64,000 bases of DNA from Sulfitobacter sp. CW3. Its GTDB lineage: Bacteria > Pseudomonadota > Alphaproteobacteria > Rhodobacterales > Rhodobacteraceae. Made by a program: the position numbers and the translations under genes. The notes beneath the pieces were generated by a model. That model was not told where the DNA came from, did no database searches, and worked only from the letters and a program-made list of their open reading frames with translations. Positions within the stretch are counted from its first letter, which is position 1, and each line of letters opens with the position of its first letter. Shown one piece after another: positions 20,317 to 29,751 of the stretch. The stretch covers positions 310,001 to 374,000 of the forward strand of contig NZ_JAHXRL010000003.1 in assembly GCF_019392245.1 (NCBI RefSeq), read 5' to 3'.

Positions 20317-20351
20317 GAAAGGGCCGCGCATCAGTGCGGCCTTTTCTATTT
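20317..20351 (+). terminator. Terminator of the hsp20-DUF1150 operon
   Basis: GGCCGC (20322-20327) pairs with GCGGCC (20336-20341); the inner G/C and A/T bases extend it, and CTTTTCTATTTTT follows. Confidence 0.88.
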
Positions 20352-20397
20352 TTGGTACTGTGGTTAGGAAGACAGGGATTTATCTAGAGGTGCCGCG

Positions 20398-21258
20398 ATG
20401 ACTGAACCTGCGATAGCTGTTTTGCCCTACGGTAGTAAACTGGGCAGCCGTTTGGCAAAGCGTAGCCTTGATGATCTGGTTTGGCCTTTGGGGCGGCCTG
20501 ACCGGCTGGCACAGGGTACAGTGGCATCGCTGGACAAAAACGATCACCTGATCATTTTCCCCAAGACCAACATGCATTTTTTGCCAAATTTGGGGACGAA
20601 GGCGCATGTTTCGCCACTTGTGATCGAGCCGGCAATCATCCACGCGCGGCATCTTCGTTGGTTGCGCTGGACATATCGTCGCTTTTTCAAGGTCTTGGCA
20701 TTTAATCAGGACCTGTTGCAGCGCATTCCAAACGGATTGTTTTTGGCGTTCGGAACGACGTGGGTTCCGGAATATAAAGATATATCAGTCGCCAAAAGCA
20801 AACATATGTCACTGATCGCCTCTGGAAAACGCGACCACGAGGGGCATATTTTACGCCACAGCTTGGTTGAATATGTGCAGGCAAAGGGCCTTGATGTGAC
20901 GGTTCTGGGCCGGGGCTATGCCCCGTTCGACGCAAAAAGCGAGGGGCTGGCTCCCTACCGTTTTTCGGTTGTTATCGAAAACGTCCGTGAACCCAACTAT
21001 TTCACCGAAAAGCTGGTTGATGCCGTCCTGTGCGAGACGGTCCCGATCTATTGGGGTTGCCCGAATATCGGCGATTTTTTCGATACGGACGGGATGATTA
21101 TTTGCGAAACCCAAGAAGAGCTTGAGCAGGCCGTCGCGACAGCATCCGAGGCGCAATATGAACGGCTCGCCCCCGCTTTACGTGCTGCGAAATCACAAGC
21201 TGCGTCTTTTGCCGACGTCGAAAAGCGCGCGGCAGAAACGTTAAAGGCTAGCCTGTAG
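20398..21258 (+). CDS. Glycosyltransferase family 10 (fucosyltransferase-like)
   Basis: A 286-residue protein whose C-terminal half carries the GT10 donor-binding signature: YRFSVVIENVREPNYFTEK, then LVDAVLCETVPIYWGCPNI. This matches bacterial alpha-1,3-fucosyltransferases, which use GDP-fucose. The N-terminal half is poorly conserved, as usual for the acceptor domain. No nucleotide-sugar or capsule genes flank it, so the donor and acceptor are unknown. A terminator overlaps its stop codon. Confidence 0.85.
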   Translation: MTEPAIAVLPYGSKLGSRLAKRSLDDLVWPLGRPDRLAQGTVASLDKNDHLIIFPKTNMHFLPNLGTKAHVSPLVIEPAIIHARHLRWLRWTYRRFFKVLAFNQDLLQRIPNGLFLAFGTTWVPEYKDISVAKSKHMSLIASGKRDHEGHILRHSLVEYVQAKGLDVTVLGRGYAPFDAKSEGLAPYRFSVVIENVREPNYFTEKLVDAVLCETVPIYWGCPNIGDFFDTDGMIICETQEELEQAVATASEAQYERLAPALRAAKSQAASFADVEKRAAETLKASL

Positions 21259-21270
21259 CGGCTAGCCTTT
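21243..21270. terminator. Bidirectional terminator containing the GT10 stop codon
   Basis: AAAGGCTAGCC (21243-21253), loop TGTAGC, GGCTAGCCTTT (21260-21270): a perfect 11-bp stem. The TAG stop codon of the glycosyltransferase is in the loop. It serves the convergent sat-cysC as well. Confidence 0.75.
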
Positions 21271-21300
21271 ACGATTTTCGTTCGACCAAATTAACGTTGA

Positions 21301-23013
21301 TCAGCCCTTGATCAGCCCCATGCTTTCCAGCTTGAGCAGCACTTGGTGGGCGCAGTTGTCGACATCGACGTTTTCAGTCTCAACGGCCAGTTCAGGGTTT
21401 TCAGGCACATCGTAAGGGTCTGATATGCCTGTGAATTCCTTGATCTTGCCTTCGCGGGCCAGCTTGTACAGACCCTTGCGGTCGCGGCGTTCGCATTCCT
21501 CGATGGAGGTGGCGACATGCACCTCGACGAAGGCACCAAAGTTTTCCACGTCTTCGCGCACGGCGCGGCGGGTGGTCGCGTAGGGAGCAATCGGCGCGCA
21601 GATTGCGATGCCGCCGTTTTTGGTGATCTCGGACGCGACATAGCCGATGCGGCGGATGTTCAGGTCGCGGTGTTCTTTGCTAAAGCCCAGTTCCGACGAC
21701 AGGTTTTTGCGCACGATGTCGCCATCAAGCAGCGTCACCGGACGGCCGCCCATTTCCATCAGCTTGACCATCAAGGCATTGGCGATGGTGGATTTGCCCG
21801 AGCCCGAGAAACCGGTGAAAAACACGGTAAAGCCCTGCTTGTTGCGTGGCGGGCGTGTGCGGCGTAGCTCGGCGACGACCTCGGGGAAAGAGAACCATTC
21901 GGGGATCTCAAGACCTTCTTGCAGGCGGCGGCGCAGCTCGGTGCCCGAGATGTTCAGGATAGTGATGTCATCTTTGTCTTTGATCTCGTCGATGGCCTCG
22001 TATTGGGCGCGTTCTTGCACCCAGACCATGTGTTTGAAATCGACCATTTCGATGCCCATTTCCTCTTGATGCTCGCGGAACAGGTCCTGCGCATCATAGG
22101 GGCCATAGAAATCTTCGCCTTTGGAGTTGTTGCCGGGGCCAGCGTGATCGCGGCCGACGATGAAATGGGTGCAACCGTGGTTTTTGCGGATCAGACCGTG
22201 CCAGACGGCCTCGCGGGGGCCGGCCATGCGCATGGCAAGGTTCAGCAGGCTCATCGACGTGGTCGCGGCGGGGTATTTGTTCAGCACCGCCTCGTAGCAG
22301 CGCACGCGGGTAAAGTGATCGACATCGCCGGGCTTGGTCAGGCCGACAACGGGGTGGATCAACAGGTTGGCCTGCGCCTCGCGGGCGGCGCGGAACGTTA
22401 GTTCCTGGTGCGCGCGGTGCAGCGGGTTACGGGTTTGAAACGCCACAACTTTACGCCAGCCCATCTTGCGGAAATAGGCGCGCAATTCGTTTGGCGTGTC
22501 GCGACGTGCCTTGAAATCATAGTGAACAGGCTGCTGGATGCCCGTGATCGGGCCACCCAAATAGACGTTGCCAGCCGTGTTGTGCAGATAGTTTACGGCA
22601 GGGTGGGCGCTGTCATCGGCACCGAATACTTTTTCCGCCTCGTTCGCCTTGTTGGGCGTCCAACGGTCGGTGACGGTCATGATGGCAAGAATAACGCCCT
22701 CTTGATCGCGCAGGGCGATGTCTTGGCCAATCTCAAGCCCTTCGGCGAATTTATCGGACACATCCAGGTTGATCGGCATCGGCCACAGTGACCCGTCTGC
22801 CAGACGCATGTTCTCGACAACGCCGTTATAATCTTCTTCGGTCAAGAAACCCTTAAGCGGGTTGAAACCGCCGTTCATCAGCAGTTCAAGATCGCAAATC
22901 TGGCGCGGCGTCAGGTCATGGCTGACCAACTCGCCCGCCTCGATCTTCAGCTTCTGCGCCGAATCGTAAGAGACATAAAGTTCGGGGATCGGGGCTAGGT
23001 TCGGCGTCTGCAT
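21301..23013 (-). CDS. sat: Bifunctional sulfate adenylyltransferase/adenylylsulfate kinase
   Basis: A fusion of 570 residues. The N-terminal sulfurylase makes APS from sulfate and ATP; the C-terminal CysC-type kinase phosphorylates APS to PAPS. The sulfurylase has QTRNPLHRAH near residue 195 and GRDHAGPG, and the kinase has the P-loop GFSGSGKST near residue 402 and the later DPYDVPENPEL. PAPS feeds cysteine synthesis or sulfotransferases such as the one at 59010. It is a single gene, with no cysD or cysN nearby. Confidence 0.96.
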   Translation of the reverse strand: MQTPNLAPIPELYVSYDSAQKLKIEAGELVSHDLTPRQICDLELLMNGGFNPLKGFLTEEDYNGVVENMRLADGSLWPMPINLDVSDKFAEGLEIGQDIALRDQEGVILAIMTVTDRWTPNKANEAEKVFGADDSAHPAVNYLHNTAGNVYLGGPITGIQQPVHYDFKARRDTPNELRAYFRKMGWRKVVAFQTRNPLHRAHQELTFRAAREAQANLLIHPVVGLTKPGDVDHFTRVRCYEAVLNKYPAATTSMSLLNLAMRMAGPREAVWHGLIRKNHGCTHFIVGRDHAGPGNNSKGEDFYGPYDAQDLFREHQEEMGIEMVDFKHMVWVQERAQYEAIDEIKDKDDITILNISGTELRRRLQEGLEIPEWFSFPEVVAELRRTRPPRNKQGFTVFFTGFSGSGKSTIANALMVKLMEMGGRPVTLLDGDIVRKNLSSELGFSKEHRDLNIRRIGYVASEITKNGGIAICAPIAPYATTRRAVREDVENFGAFVEVHVATSIEECERRDRKGLYKLAREGKIKEFTGISDPYDVPENPELAVETENVDVDNCAHQVLLKLESMGLIKG

Positions 23014-23129
23014 AAGAATCTCGCAATATATTAGTACAAATGGCGGTTTTGCCGGGGTTTAGACCGGTGCGTTTGGGCTAATCAAGGCTTGCGTCCTGTT
23101 TGCGGTAAATTACGGACAATGACGTGAAT

Positions 23130-23162
23130 TTTGTTGGGAAATGGCAATTCTTTCCCAACAAA
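23130..23162. terminator. Perfect 12-bp inverted repeat between trxB and sat-cysC
   Basis: TTTGTTGGGAAA (23130-23141), 9-nt loop, TTTCCCAACAAA (23151-23162). It lies 18 nt after the trxB stop, on the side where trxB transcripts would end, but has only a short T-run. It could instead be an operator for the sat-cysC promoter. Confidence 0.5.
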
Positions 23163-23180
23163 TCATCGTCAGCCCGAAAG

Positions 23181-24287
<1,107 letters not shown>

Positions 24288-24411
24288 CTATTTCGCGGCG
24301 ATGCAACGACAAGCACCAACGACACCAGAATCATATTGTTGCGTGCTGGCGAAAGAATATTGCGCCCTACTGCACGGGTGTTATAACAATTGGAAATAAA
24401 CTGGGGGTTTT

Positions 24412-24912
24412 ATGGCGGGGACGCGGCTTGATCCGATAGATCGGAAAATTTTAGCCGAATTGCAGGCAGACGGTCGCATGACGAACGTTGAGCTTGCAAA
24501 ACGTGTTGGTATCTCTGCGCCCCCCTGTTTGCGGCGTGTGCGCACGCTTGAGGAAAGCGGCTATATCCGTGGCTATCATGCCGACGTGAACGCCCGCGAT
24601 CTGGGTTTCGAAGTACAGGTGTTCGCGATGGTCGGTCTGGCCAGCCAAGCGGAATCAGACCTGACAACATTCGAGGGCAAATGCCGCGGTTGGCCGCTTG
24701 TCCGCGAATGCCACATGCTAAACGGCGAAGTCGATTTTATCCTGAAATGTGTGGCACCTGACTTGTCGAGCTTTCAAAGCTTCCTCACGGGGCAGTTGCT
24801 GACCACGCCAAATGTCGCCAGCGTCAAAACCAGTCTTGTCATCCGGCCTGCCAAGGACGAACCCGGCGTGCCTTTTGATGTCTTGGAAGATAGGTTAAGC
24901 ACCAGCGCCTGA
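24412..24912 (+). CDS. Lrp/AsnC-family transcriptional regulator
   Basis: A 166-residue regulator. The N-terminal HTH reads LDPIDRKILAELQADGRM, then NVELAKRVGISAPPCLRRVRTLEESG. The C-terminal RAM domain, which binds amino acids in the family, follows with VRECHMLNGEVDFILKC. It is divergent from trxB over a 226-bp gap. Its targets are unknown. Confidence 0.94.
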   Translation: MAGTRLDPIDRKILAELQADGRMTNVELAKRVGISAPPCLRRVRTLEESGYIRGYHADVNARDLGFEVQVFAMVGLASQAESDLTTFEGKCRGWPLVRECHMLNGEVDFILKCVAPDLSSFQSFLTGQLLTTPNVASVKTSLVIRPAKDEPGVPFDVLEDRLSTSA

Positions 24913-24925
24913 GCAGGTTTTCACC

Positions 24926-25615
24926 TTAGGCCGAAAGCGCCATGTTTGATCTGGCCGGCGCACGCGGTTGACACACCGCGCCGAAATCTCTTTCGCTTCG
25001 GATATGCGGAAACATCCCCAAAAACTGGTCCCGGTAACGTATTGGGACCTCGCTCAAGAAATCCATTCCGGGATGGAATGTCTCAACAAGCAGCCCGCCA
25101 ACGTTGATGGTCGCGTGTTCCTCAAGGCACAGATGGTACAGGCGAACGGGCGTCGGCGGCGAAATCTCGATGATATTCACGCCATCCACCAGATCTCGCA
25201 TCAGCGTCAGCACGTTTTTTTGGAAACCTTCGCCGCGCATGTCTAGGGGCGTATGCAACACCCTTGCCGATGCCCCAAATGTCAAAAACCCAGACGGCCG
25301 TCCGATCCCGAGGCTATCAGCCATCACGCGTACCAGTGGCGTCGGCTGACCCGTATCGGCCGGTACAAATGAACTGGACCCGATCCAAAGTAGGGGGGAT
25401 GCAGTGCCGTCGCCTTTTACAATCATATCACCAGGGTGGAGGTCTTCGACCGCGACATCGCCGTCGGTCGTGAGGACGGGGGACCCATGGGCAAAAGCGG
25501 AAAACGCGTTCTCAAAGATAGGCACGGCAGGCGCGTGGTTTTGCCCAATAAACACGGTTCCATCGGCACGTTTTGCAACGATCTCGTAGCTTCGGCACGG
25601 CTGGTTTGTCTGCAT
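24926..25615 (-). CDS. Hint-domain (Hint_2) protein lacking the N-terminal cysteine
   Basis: The 229-residue protein has a Hint_2 domain starting at FAHGSPVLTTDGDVAVEDLHPGD and running through SPLLWIGSSSF and LHTPLDM to LVETFHPG. In self-splicing Hint domains the first residue is Cys, Ser or Thr; here that place reads FAHGS, so protein cleavage is doubtful. I start it at ATG 25615 (MQTNQPCRSYE) with GAGGG upstream. The longer open frame to 25789 would cross a good promoter and is not credible. Roseobacters carry many such proteins, usually of unknown role. Confidence 0.82.
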   Translation of the reverse strand: MQTNQPCRSYEIVAKRADGTVFIGQNHAPAVPIFENAFSAFAHGSPVLTTDGDVAVEDLHPGDMIVKGDGTASPLLWIGSSSFVPADTGQPTPLVRVMADSLGIGRPSGFLTFGASARVLHTPLDMRGEGFQKNVLTLMRDLVDGVNIIEISPPTPVRLYHLCLEEHATINVGGLLVETFHPGMDFLSEVPIRYRDQFLGMFPHIRSERDFGAVCQPRAPARSNMALSA

Positions 25616-25639
25616 TTTCGACCCTCGCGATAGATACGA

Positions 25640-25668
25640 AGTATAATAACCTCGTGCGCTTATGTCAT
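25640..25668 (-). promoter_or_regulatory. Likely promoter of the Hint-domain gene
   Basis: On the minus strand ATGACA (25668-25663), 17 bp, then TATACT (25645-25640) gives sigma-70-like boxes. The transcript would start about 18 nt before the ATG at 25615. Confidence 0.55.
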
Positions 25669-25947
25669 TAGAGAGCGAAATTCGTTTAGATACGATTGAG
25701 GAAGCGGCAGTTTGTATCATTGTACTACTTTCAATTTGGGCATCACATGGCTCAAGCCCGCGCTGATCCGCACGTTGAGAAATATGCATAAAATGATGCA
25801 GGTATTTTGCTGTCGGCCCAAAGCTGCTGCGCGTGGCGCGGTATTCTGGTGCCGTATTACACAGGGCTTTTCAGCCGATATGCCCAACCTTGACGGTAAG
25901 GCACCGTGTCCAGCATTGCCGGTTAGTCGCTTCTCATAGGCTAGAAC
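25669..25947. other. Intergenic stretch without a recognised gene
   Basis: Apart from the promoter at its left edge, I find no gene with a ribosome site or family match here. Open frames in it are short and composition-driven. Confidence 0.5.
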
Positions 25948-26091
25948 TTAGGCTGTTTTGCGTTCAGGTTGAGGTGTGTCGCGTGTTGCAATGAAGGCCG
26001 CGCGACGTGCACCGCGTGCCCATGGCATTACGGTTGTTTCTTTCGCTGCGGCTGCAACAACGGATTTTATAAAGCGTGTGTTCGTTTTCAT
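25948..26091 (-). CDS. Conserved-looking 47-residue basic protein
   Basis: A short gene of 48 codons including stop. The protein starts MKTNTRFIKSVVAAAAKE, has the central MPWARGARRAAFIATR, and ends PQPERKTA. A strong AAGGGG ribosome site stands 8 nt before the ATG. It has no signal peptide cleavage site; the first 20 residues could be a weak hydrophobic helix. I have a general memory of similar small proteins (MPWxRGxRR) in Roseobacter genomes, but no function is known to me. It is alone between the Hint gene and pgeF, all on the same strand. Confidence 0.7.
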   Translation of the reverse strand: MKTNTRFIKSVVAAAAKETTVMPWARGARRAAFIATRDTPQPERKTA

Positions 26092-26196
26092 GATCGTATC
26101 CCCTTCGACGGTGACGTTTGTTCGTTGGGATCAATATGCAAAGGCTTTGGGGCAAGCTTAGGGCGTCAAAAAATTTCTTTATTTGAAAATGAAACG

Positions 26197-26236
26197 CCGG
26201 TGATCAGATTTGTGACGCTTTCGCCTCAATCACCGG
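26197..26236. other. Long-range stem-loop between pgeF and the 47-residue gene
   Basis: CCGGTGAT (26197-26204) pairs with ATCACCGG (26229-26236). Inside, TGACGC-TTTC-GCCTCA can form a second small stem with one mismatch. On the minus strand it lies 140 nt after the pgeF stop and is followed by CGTTTCATTTTC, so a terminator for the lgt-midA-pgeF operon is possible. Confidence 0.45.
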
Positions 26237-26376
26237 TTTTGCTATGTTTTGTGGGTGATTTGGCAACTTGCGTTTGCTTGGCCAGCAGTTGTTTGCGGCA
26301 GGTTGTGATCGAAAATGGCAGGGTATCTGTCAAAACGATGGCAAATTTGGTCGCATTTTCGACAAATTGCCTCAAC

Positions 26377-27132
26377 TTACAGGGTGATCGCAGCGATCAA
26401 CCGACCGTAATCTGCCTCTTTTGAGTGGGTCGTCCGGCGATACGAATAGAATCGGTCGGGATCGGCATAAGTACAGTGACGCGTCCATTCTGCATGGCCG
26501 ACCCCGGCAGCACGCAAACGGTTCAAGCCAAAGCCGGGCAGGTCGAATTGCATGCGATCATCTGCACCATTCGCGAAATAACGGGCAAAGTCGGGATCCT
26601 CGGCGAGGAAATCTTCGATGAACTCGGGCCCGACTTCGTAGGCGCGTTGGCTGATGCAGGGACCGATGACCGCGCTAATATTGGCACGCTGCGCGCCCAG
26701 TTTTTCCATCGCTTCGACAGTGGCCAGCAACACCCCGTCCAGCGCCCCGCGCCACCCAGCATGGGCGGCCCCGATTACGCCTGCGTCAGGGTCGGCAAAC
26801 AGCACCGGTTGGCAATCCGCTGTTAATACAGACAGCGCGATCCCCGGCGTCGCGGTCACCATGCCGTCTGCGCGGGGTTTTTCTTCTAGCGGGCCATCGA
26901 CAGTGACCGCCGTGGCCGAATGTATCTGGTGAACGCCGATCAAATGCGTGTCTGGCACGCCCATTGCATCTGCGACGCGGCCCCGGTTGATCTGGACGAT
27001 CTCACGCTGGTCTGAACTGCCATAGCCGCAGTTCAACCCGGTAAACACGCCAGAGGACGCCCCACCGCGACGTGTGAAGAAGCCGTGGCGCAGCCCTCCC
27101 AGACAATCGGATGTTAGAATTTCAAGCGTCAT
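26377..27132 (-). CDS. pgeF: Peptidoglycan editing factor PgeF (YfiH, laccase-domain)
   Basis: A 251-residue multi-copper-oxidase-like (DUF152/YfiH) protein. In E. coli, PgeF removes misplaced L-Ser from muropeptides. The metal/active-site motifs are LIGVHQIHSA, LTADCQPVLF and GAAHAGWRGALDG. It is the last gene of lgt-midA-pgeF; the start codon overlaps the midA stop by 4 bp. The old name, polyphenol oxidase, refers to the same family. Confidence 0.94.
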   Translation of the reverse strand: MTLEILTSDCLGGLRHGFFTRRGGASSGVFTGLNCGYGSSDQREIVQINRGRVADAMGVPDTHLIGVHQIHSATAVTVDGPLEEKPRADGMVTATPGIALSVLTADCQPVLFADPDAGVIGAAHAGWRGALDGVLLATVEAMEKLGAQRANISAVIGPCISQRAYEVGPEFIEDFLAEDPDFARYFANGADDRMQFDLPGFGLNRLRAAGVGHAEWTRHCTYADPDRFYSYRRTTHSKEADYGRLIAAITL

Positions 27133-28193
27133 GGTTCCAATCCCGGTGGCGGTATCTGGGTCGGTGGATACACCCCGATTACCTTGAACAGGTTTCCCAT
27201 TTCCGACGGGTGCGTCAAGCGCCGATGTGCAGCAATATGCGCCTCGAGGGTGGTGCCGTCCATCGTCTTGGCTAAATCTTGCGCGCGCTGGGTAATGCCC
27301 AGTCTTTCAAGAAAGACACCTTGGGGCGTCACACGGGTGTGCAGGGCGGGTGATGCGGCTGCAGCTAGTTGTTCAAAATCGACATGCGCGGTCAGATCAC
27401 TGGTGCCGGGGGCCGTCAGCGGATCGGTCTTTTCATGGGCGTGCAGCGCCTGAAATGTGTCCCCCAAACTGCGCCAATCACCATAGTCGATGATAATGGC
27501 AGCCCCGCCATGCGCGGCAATACGGGCCGAGATCGCCTGCATGTTCGGCGCAATTTGCGCGCAGTCTTCGATCAGGTCGCCCTCGGCAGTATCATCAAGG
27601 CGCGCCGCAAGGGCGGGTTGCGGCAAGACCGGCCCCAGCCCAAAGCTGAGGGCAGCATCTGTCACACCGATCTGCCGCTCGCGCCAGCCATCGGCGCTGC
27701 GGATGAATTGCCGGATGGGCAGCGCGTCAAAGAATTCGTTCGCAACCAGATACAGCGGTTGATCGGGCAGGGCAGCAGCGGTGTCGGCCCAACTGACCTT
27801 GTACCCTGCCAATGTGGTGGCTTGGGTGTCGCGCAGCTTGGGTGATGCCTCGACCAGTGCTATCTCGGTCGCGTCAACAAAACCCGGCACATTGCGGGTC
27901 GCGCGCATGATGTCAGCCATCAATGTGCCGCGCCCGGGGCCCAGCTCAGCCAAGGTGAACCGCTTTGGCGCGCCTTGGGACAGCCATGTTTGCGCAAGGC
28001 ACAGGCCGATCATCTCGCCGAACATCTGGCTGATTTCGGGGGCGGTGGTGAAATCACCCTGAACGCCCAGCGGATTGCGTGTGGTGTAATAGCCCAGCGT
28101 CGGGTGGAGCAGGCAGGTCGCCATGTATTCGTCAACACGCATCGGGCCGTTGGCGTGTATCTGGGCCGTTATATGGTCCAGCAGGTCGGTCAT
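27129..28193 (-). CDS. MidA/NDUFAF7-family SAM-dependent methyltransferase
   Basis: A 354-residue member of COG1565. The mitochondrial homologue NDUFAF7/MidA methylates an arginine of complex I subunit NDUFS2. Motifs are [27 protein letters not shown] (in two parts), the SAM loop [12 protein letters not shown], and [15 protein letters not shown] start it at ATG 28193 (MTDLLDHIT), which overlaps the lgt stop by 4 bp; the longer frame to 28433 lies within lgt. The bacterial target is not proven. Confidence 0.92.
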   Translation of the reverse strand: MTDLLDHITAQIHANGPMRVDEYMATCLLHPTLGYYTTRNPLGVQGDFTTAPEISQMFGEMIGLCLAQTWLSQGAPKRFTLAELGPGRGTLMADIMRATRNVPGFVDATEIALVEASPKLRDTQATTLAGYKVSWADTAAALPDQPLYLVANEFFDALPIRQFIRSADGWRERQIGVTDAALSFGLGPVLPQPALAARLDDTAEGDLIEDCAQIAPNMQAISARIAAHGGAAIIIDYGDWRSLGDTFQALHAHEKTDPLTAPGTSDLTAHVDFEQLAAAASPALHTRVTPQGVFLERLGITQRAQDLAKTMDGTTLEAHIAAHRRLTHPSEMGNLFKVIGVYPPTQIPPPGLEP

Positions 28194-29074
28194 GTGGCGC
28201 GTCTGGCCCGCAGAATGAAAAAGGCCCCGACCGCGATCATTGGCAGACACAGGATCTGCCCCATGGTCAGACCATACCCGCCGATTTCCCACGCAAGGCC
28301 CAGCGGATTGCCGGGGGTGATGAATTGCGCGTCCGGCTGGCGGACAAATTCCACCATGAAACGCGCAATGCCATATCCGGCAAGAAAGGTGCCACCGATC
28401 AGGCCGGGCGATTTCAACGCCCCGCGCCGCCACGCCATGTACAGCAGCATTGTGCCAAGGATCAGCCCTTCAAGCAGGGCCTCGTATAATTGCGACGGAT
28501 GGCGGGCGCAGATGCCAAGCACGTCGGGGCAGTCTTGTGCAGCCACGGTTGGAAAGGCCACGCCCCACGGTAAATCGGTCGGGCGGCCCCACAGCTCTGC
28601 ATTGATGAAATTGGCCAGCCGTCCCAATAACAACCCCGGTGCAAGGCCAAGCGCCACCATATCCCCGGTCGATATTTTGTTCAGGCCATGGCGGGTGGTG
28701 AATGCCAGAAACGCCACAACGACGCCGATTGCGCCGCCATGGAACGACATACCGCCCTCCCAGATGCGCAGGATCTGAAACGGGTTTTGTAGGTAATAGG
28801 CAGGCTGGTAGAACAGCACATAGCCAAGCCGCCCGCCCAGAATCACACCCAAAATGACCCAGAACAACAAGTCTTCGACCCGTTCTTTGGTCATGACGGG
28901 GGTGGCGTCTTTCCAGTATTCGGGGTGATTGACGGTTCGCACAACCACGCGCCAGCCGATCAGGATGCCCGCAATATAAGCAAGAGCATACCAGCGTAGG
29001 GCAAAGGTCATGCCAAACAGCGAAATCGAAAACAGCTCGGGCGATATATTCGGGAAGTCGATCATTGCATTCAT
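28190..29074 (-). CDS. lgt: Prolipoprotein diacylglyceryl transferase
   Basis: An inner-membrane enzyme that moves diacylglycerol from phosphatidylglycerol to the lipobox cysteine of prolipoproteins. It has 294 residues and about seven membrane helices. Conserved parts are [39 protein letters not shown], and [17 protein letters not shown] 29074 (MNAMIDF) is preferred; the ATG at 29065 is a close alternative. It is first in the lgt-midA-pgeF operon and divergent from ubiK. Confidence 0.96.
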   Translation of the reverse strand: MNAMIDFPNISPELFSISLFGMTFALRWYALAYIAGILIGWRVVVRTVNHPEYWKDATPVMTKERVEDLLFWVILGVILGGRLGYVLFYQPAYYLQNPFQILRIWEGGMSFHGGAIGVVVAFLAFTTRHGLNKISTGDMVALGLAPGLLLGRLANFINAELWGRPTDLPWGVAFPTVAAQDCPDVLGICARHPSQLYEALLEGLILGTMLLYMAWRRGALKSPGLIGGTFLAGYGIARFMVEFVRQPDAQFITPGNPLGLAWEIGGYGLTMGQILCLPMIAVGAFFILRARRAT

Positions 29075-29170
29075 GGACGCGATTGAGCCTGCCCGCGCGG
29101 CGAAGTCAACCTTGCGAGAACATGAATTGAACACCATATAGAGAGCAACCGCTGATCAGGAGACACCGTA

Positions 29171-29413
29171 ATGCAAACCCGCAACAAGATTTTTGATGAT
29201 ATTTCGCAGATGATGACCAATGCCATGGGCGTGGCTCAAGGGGCCAAAACCGAGGCTGAAACAGCCATGAAGGGGATGATGGACCGTTGGCTGGCGGACC
29301 GCGATTTCGTAACCCGCGATGAATTTGATGCGGTGCGCGCGATGGCCCAGAAGGCACGCGAAGAGAACGAGGCCCTCAAGGCCCGTCTGGATGCGATCGA
29401 AACCAAAGGCTGA
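29171..29413 (+). CDS. ubiK: UbiK-family (BMFP/YqiC) ubiquinone biosynthesis accessory factor
   Basis: An 80-residue protein with the BMFP pattern: NKIFDDISQMMTNAMGVAQGAKTE, then FVTRDEFDAVRAMAQKAREENEALKARL as a C-terminal coiled coil. In E. coli UbiK supports aerobic coenzyme Q synthesis with UbiJ. AGGAG precedes the ATG. It is divergent from lgt. Confidence 0.9.
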   Translation: MQTRNKIFDDISQMMTNAMGVAQGAKTEAETAMKGMMDRWLADRDFVTRDEFDAVRAMAQKAREENEALKARLDAIETKG

Positions 29414-29751
29414 TCCCGGCTTTCGATCCCGATTGAAATTGATCAAACAGCATCCGAATTTGCGTTCGGGTGCTTTGTTTATTTTGTGGGCAGGGCGATA
29501 TATCGGCTCGTTTGTCCGAAATGGTTGTGCAAAGCATTGTTAACCATGAAATTTTTGTGACGTTATCCACAAAATACTGAGGTTATCCCCGACCTTTTGC
29601 ATCTATCCCCAGAAAAAGACTTGCCAGACAGACGTCATATGCGCACCATATCTTGTATGGGGTAGCGAAATGTTCCGCACCCTATAGTGAACTCACCCAA
29701 GTATAGAGGTGCCATTGGCCCGATATACCCAAGTAGATACGAGGTGGTAAC
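29414..29751. other. 338-bp gene-free region between ubiK and the ybjN-like gene
   Basis: No gene is supported. It holds a DnaA-box-like cluster (29563-29611), a possible hairpin (GGGTAGCG at 29660-29667 with CGCACCC at 29676-29682, one bulged A), and a direct repeat ACCCAAGTA..GAGGTG at 29695-29711 and 29727-29746. The second repeat carries the ribosome site of the next gene. Confidence 0.6.
29563..29611 (+). other. DnaA-box-like cluster
   Basis: TTATCCACA (29563-29571) is a perfect match to the DnaA box. TTATCCCCG (29583-29591) and CTATCCCCA (29603-29611) are weaker matches at about 20-bp intervals, all in the same orientation. It lies in a gene-free stretch. Confidence 0.4.

Noticed and set aside
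25712..25939. Short plus-strand frame in the gap after the Hint gene
   Set aside because: No ribosome site, Cys/Arg-rich random-looking translation, and it crosses the Hint gene promoter region.
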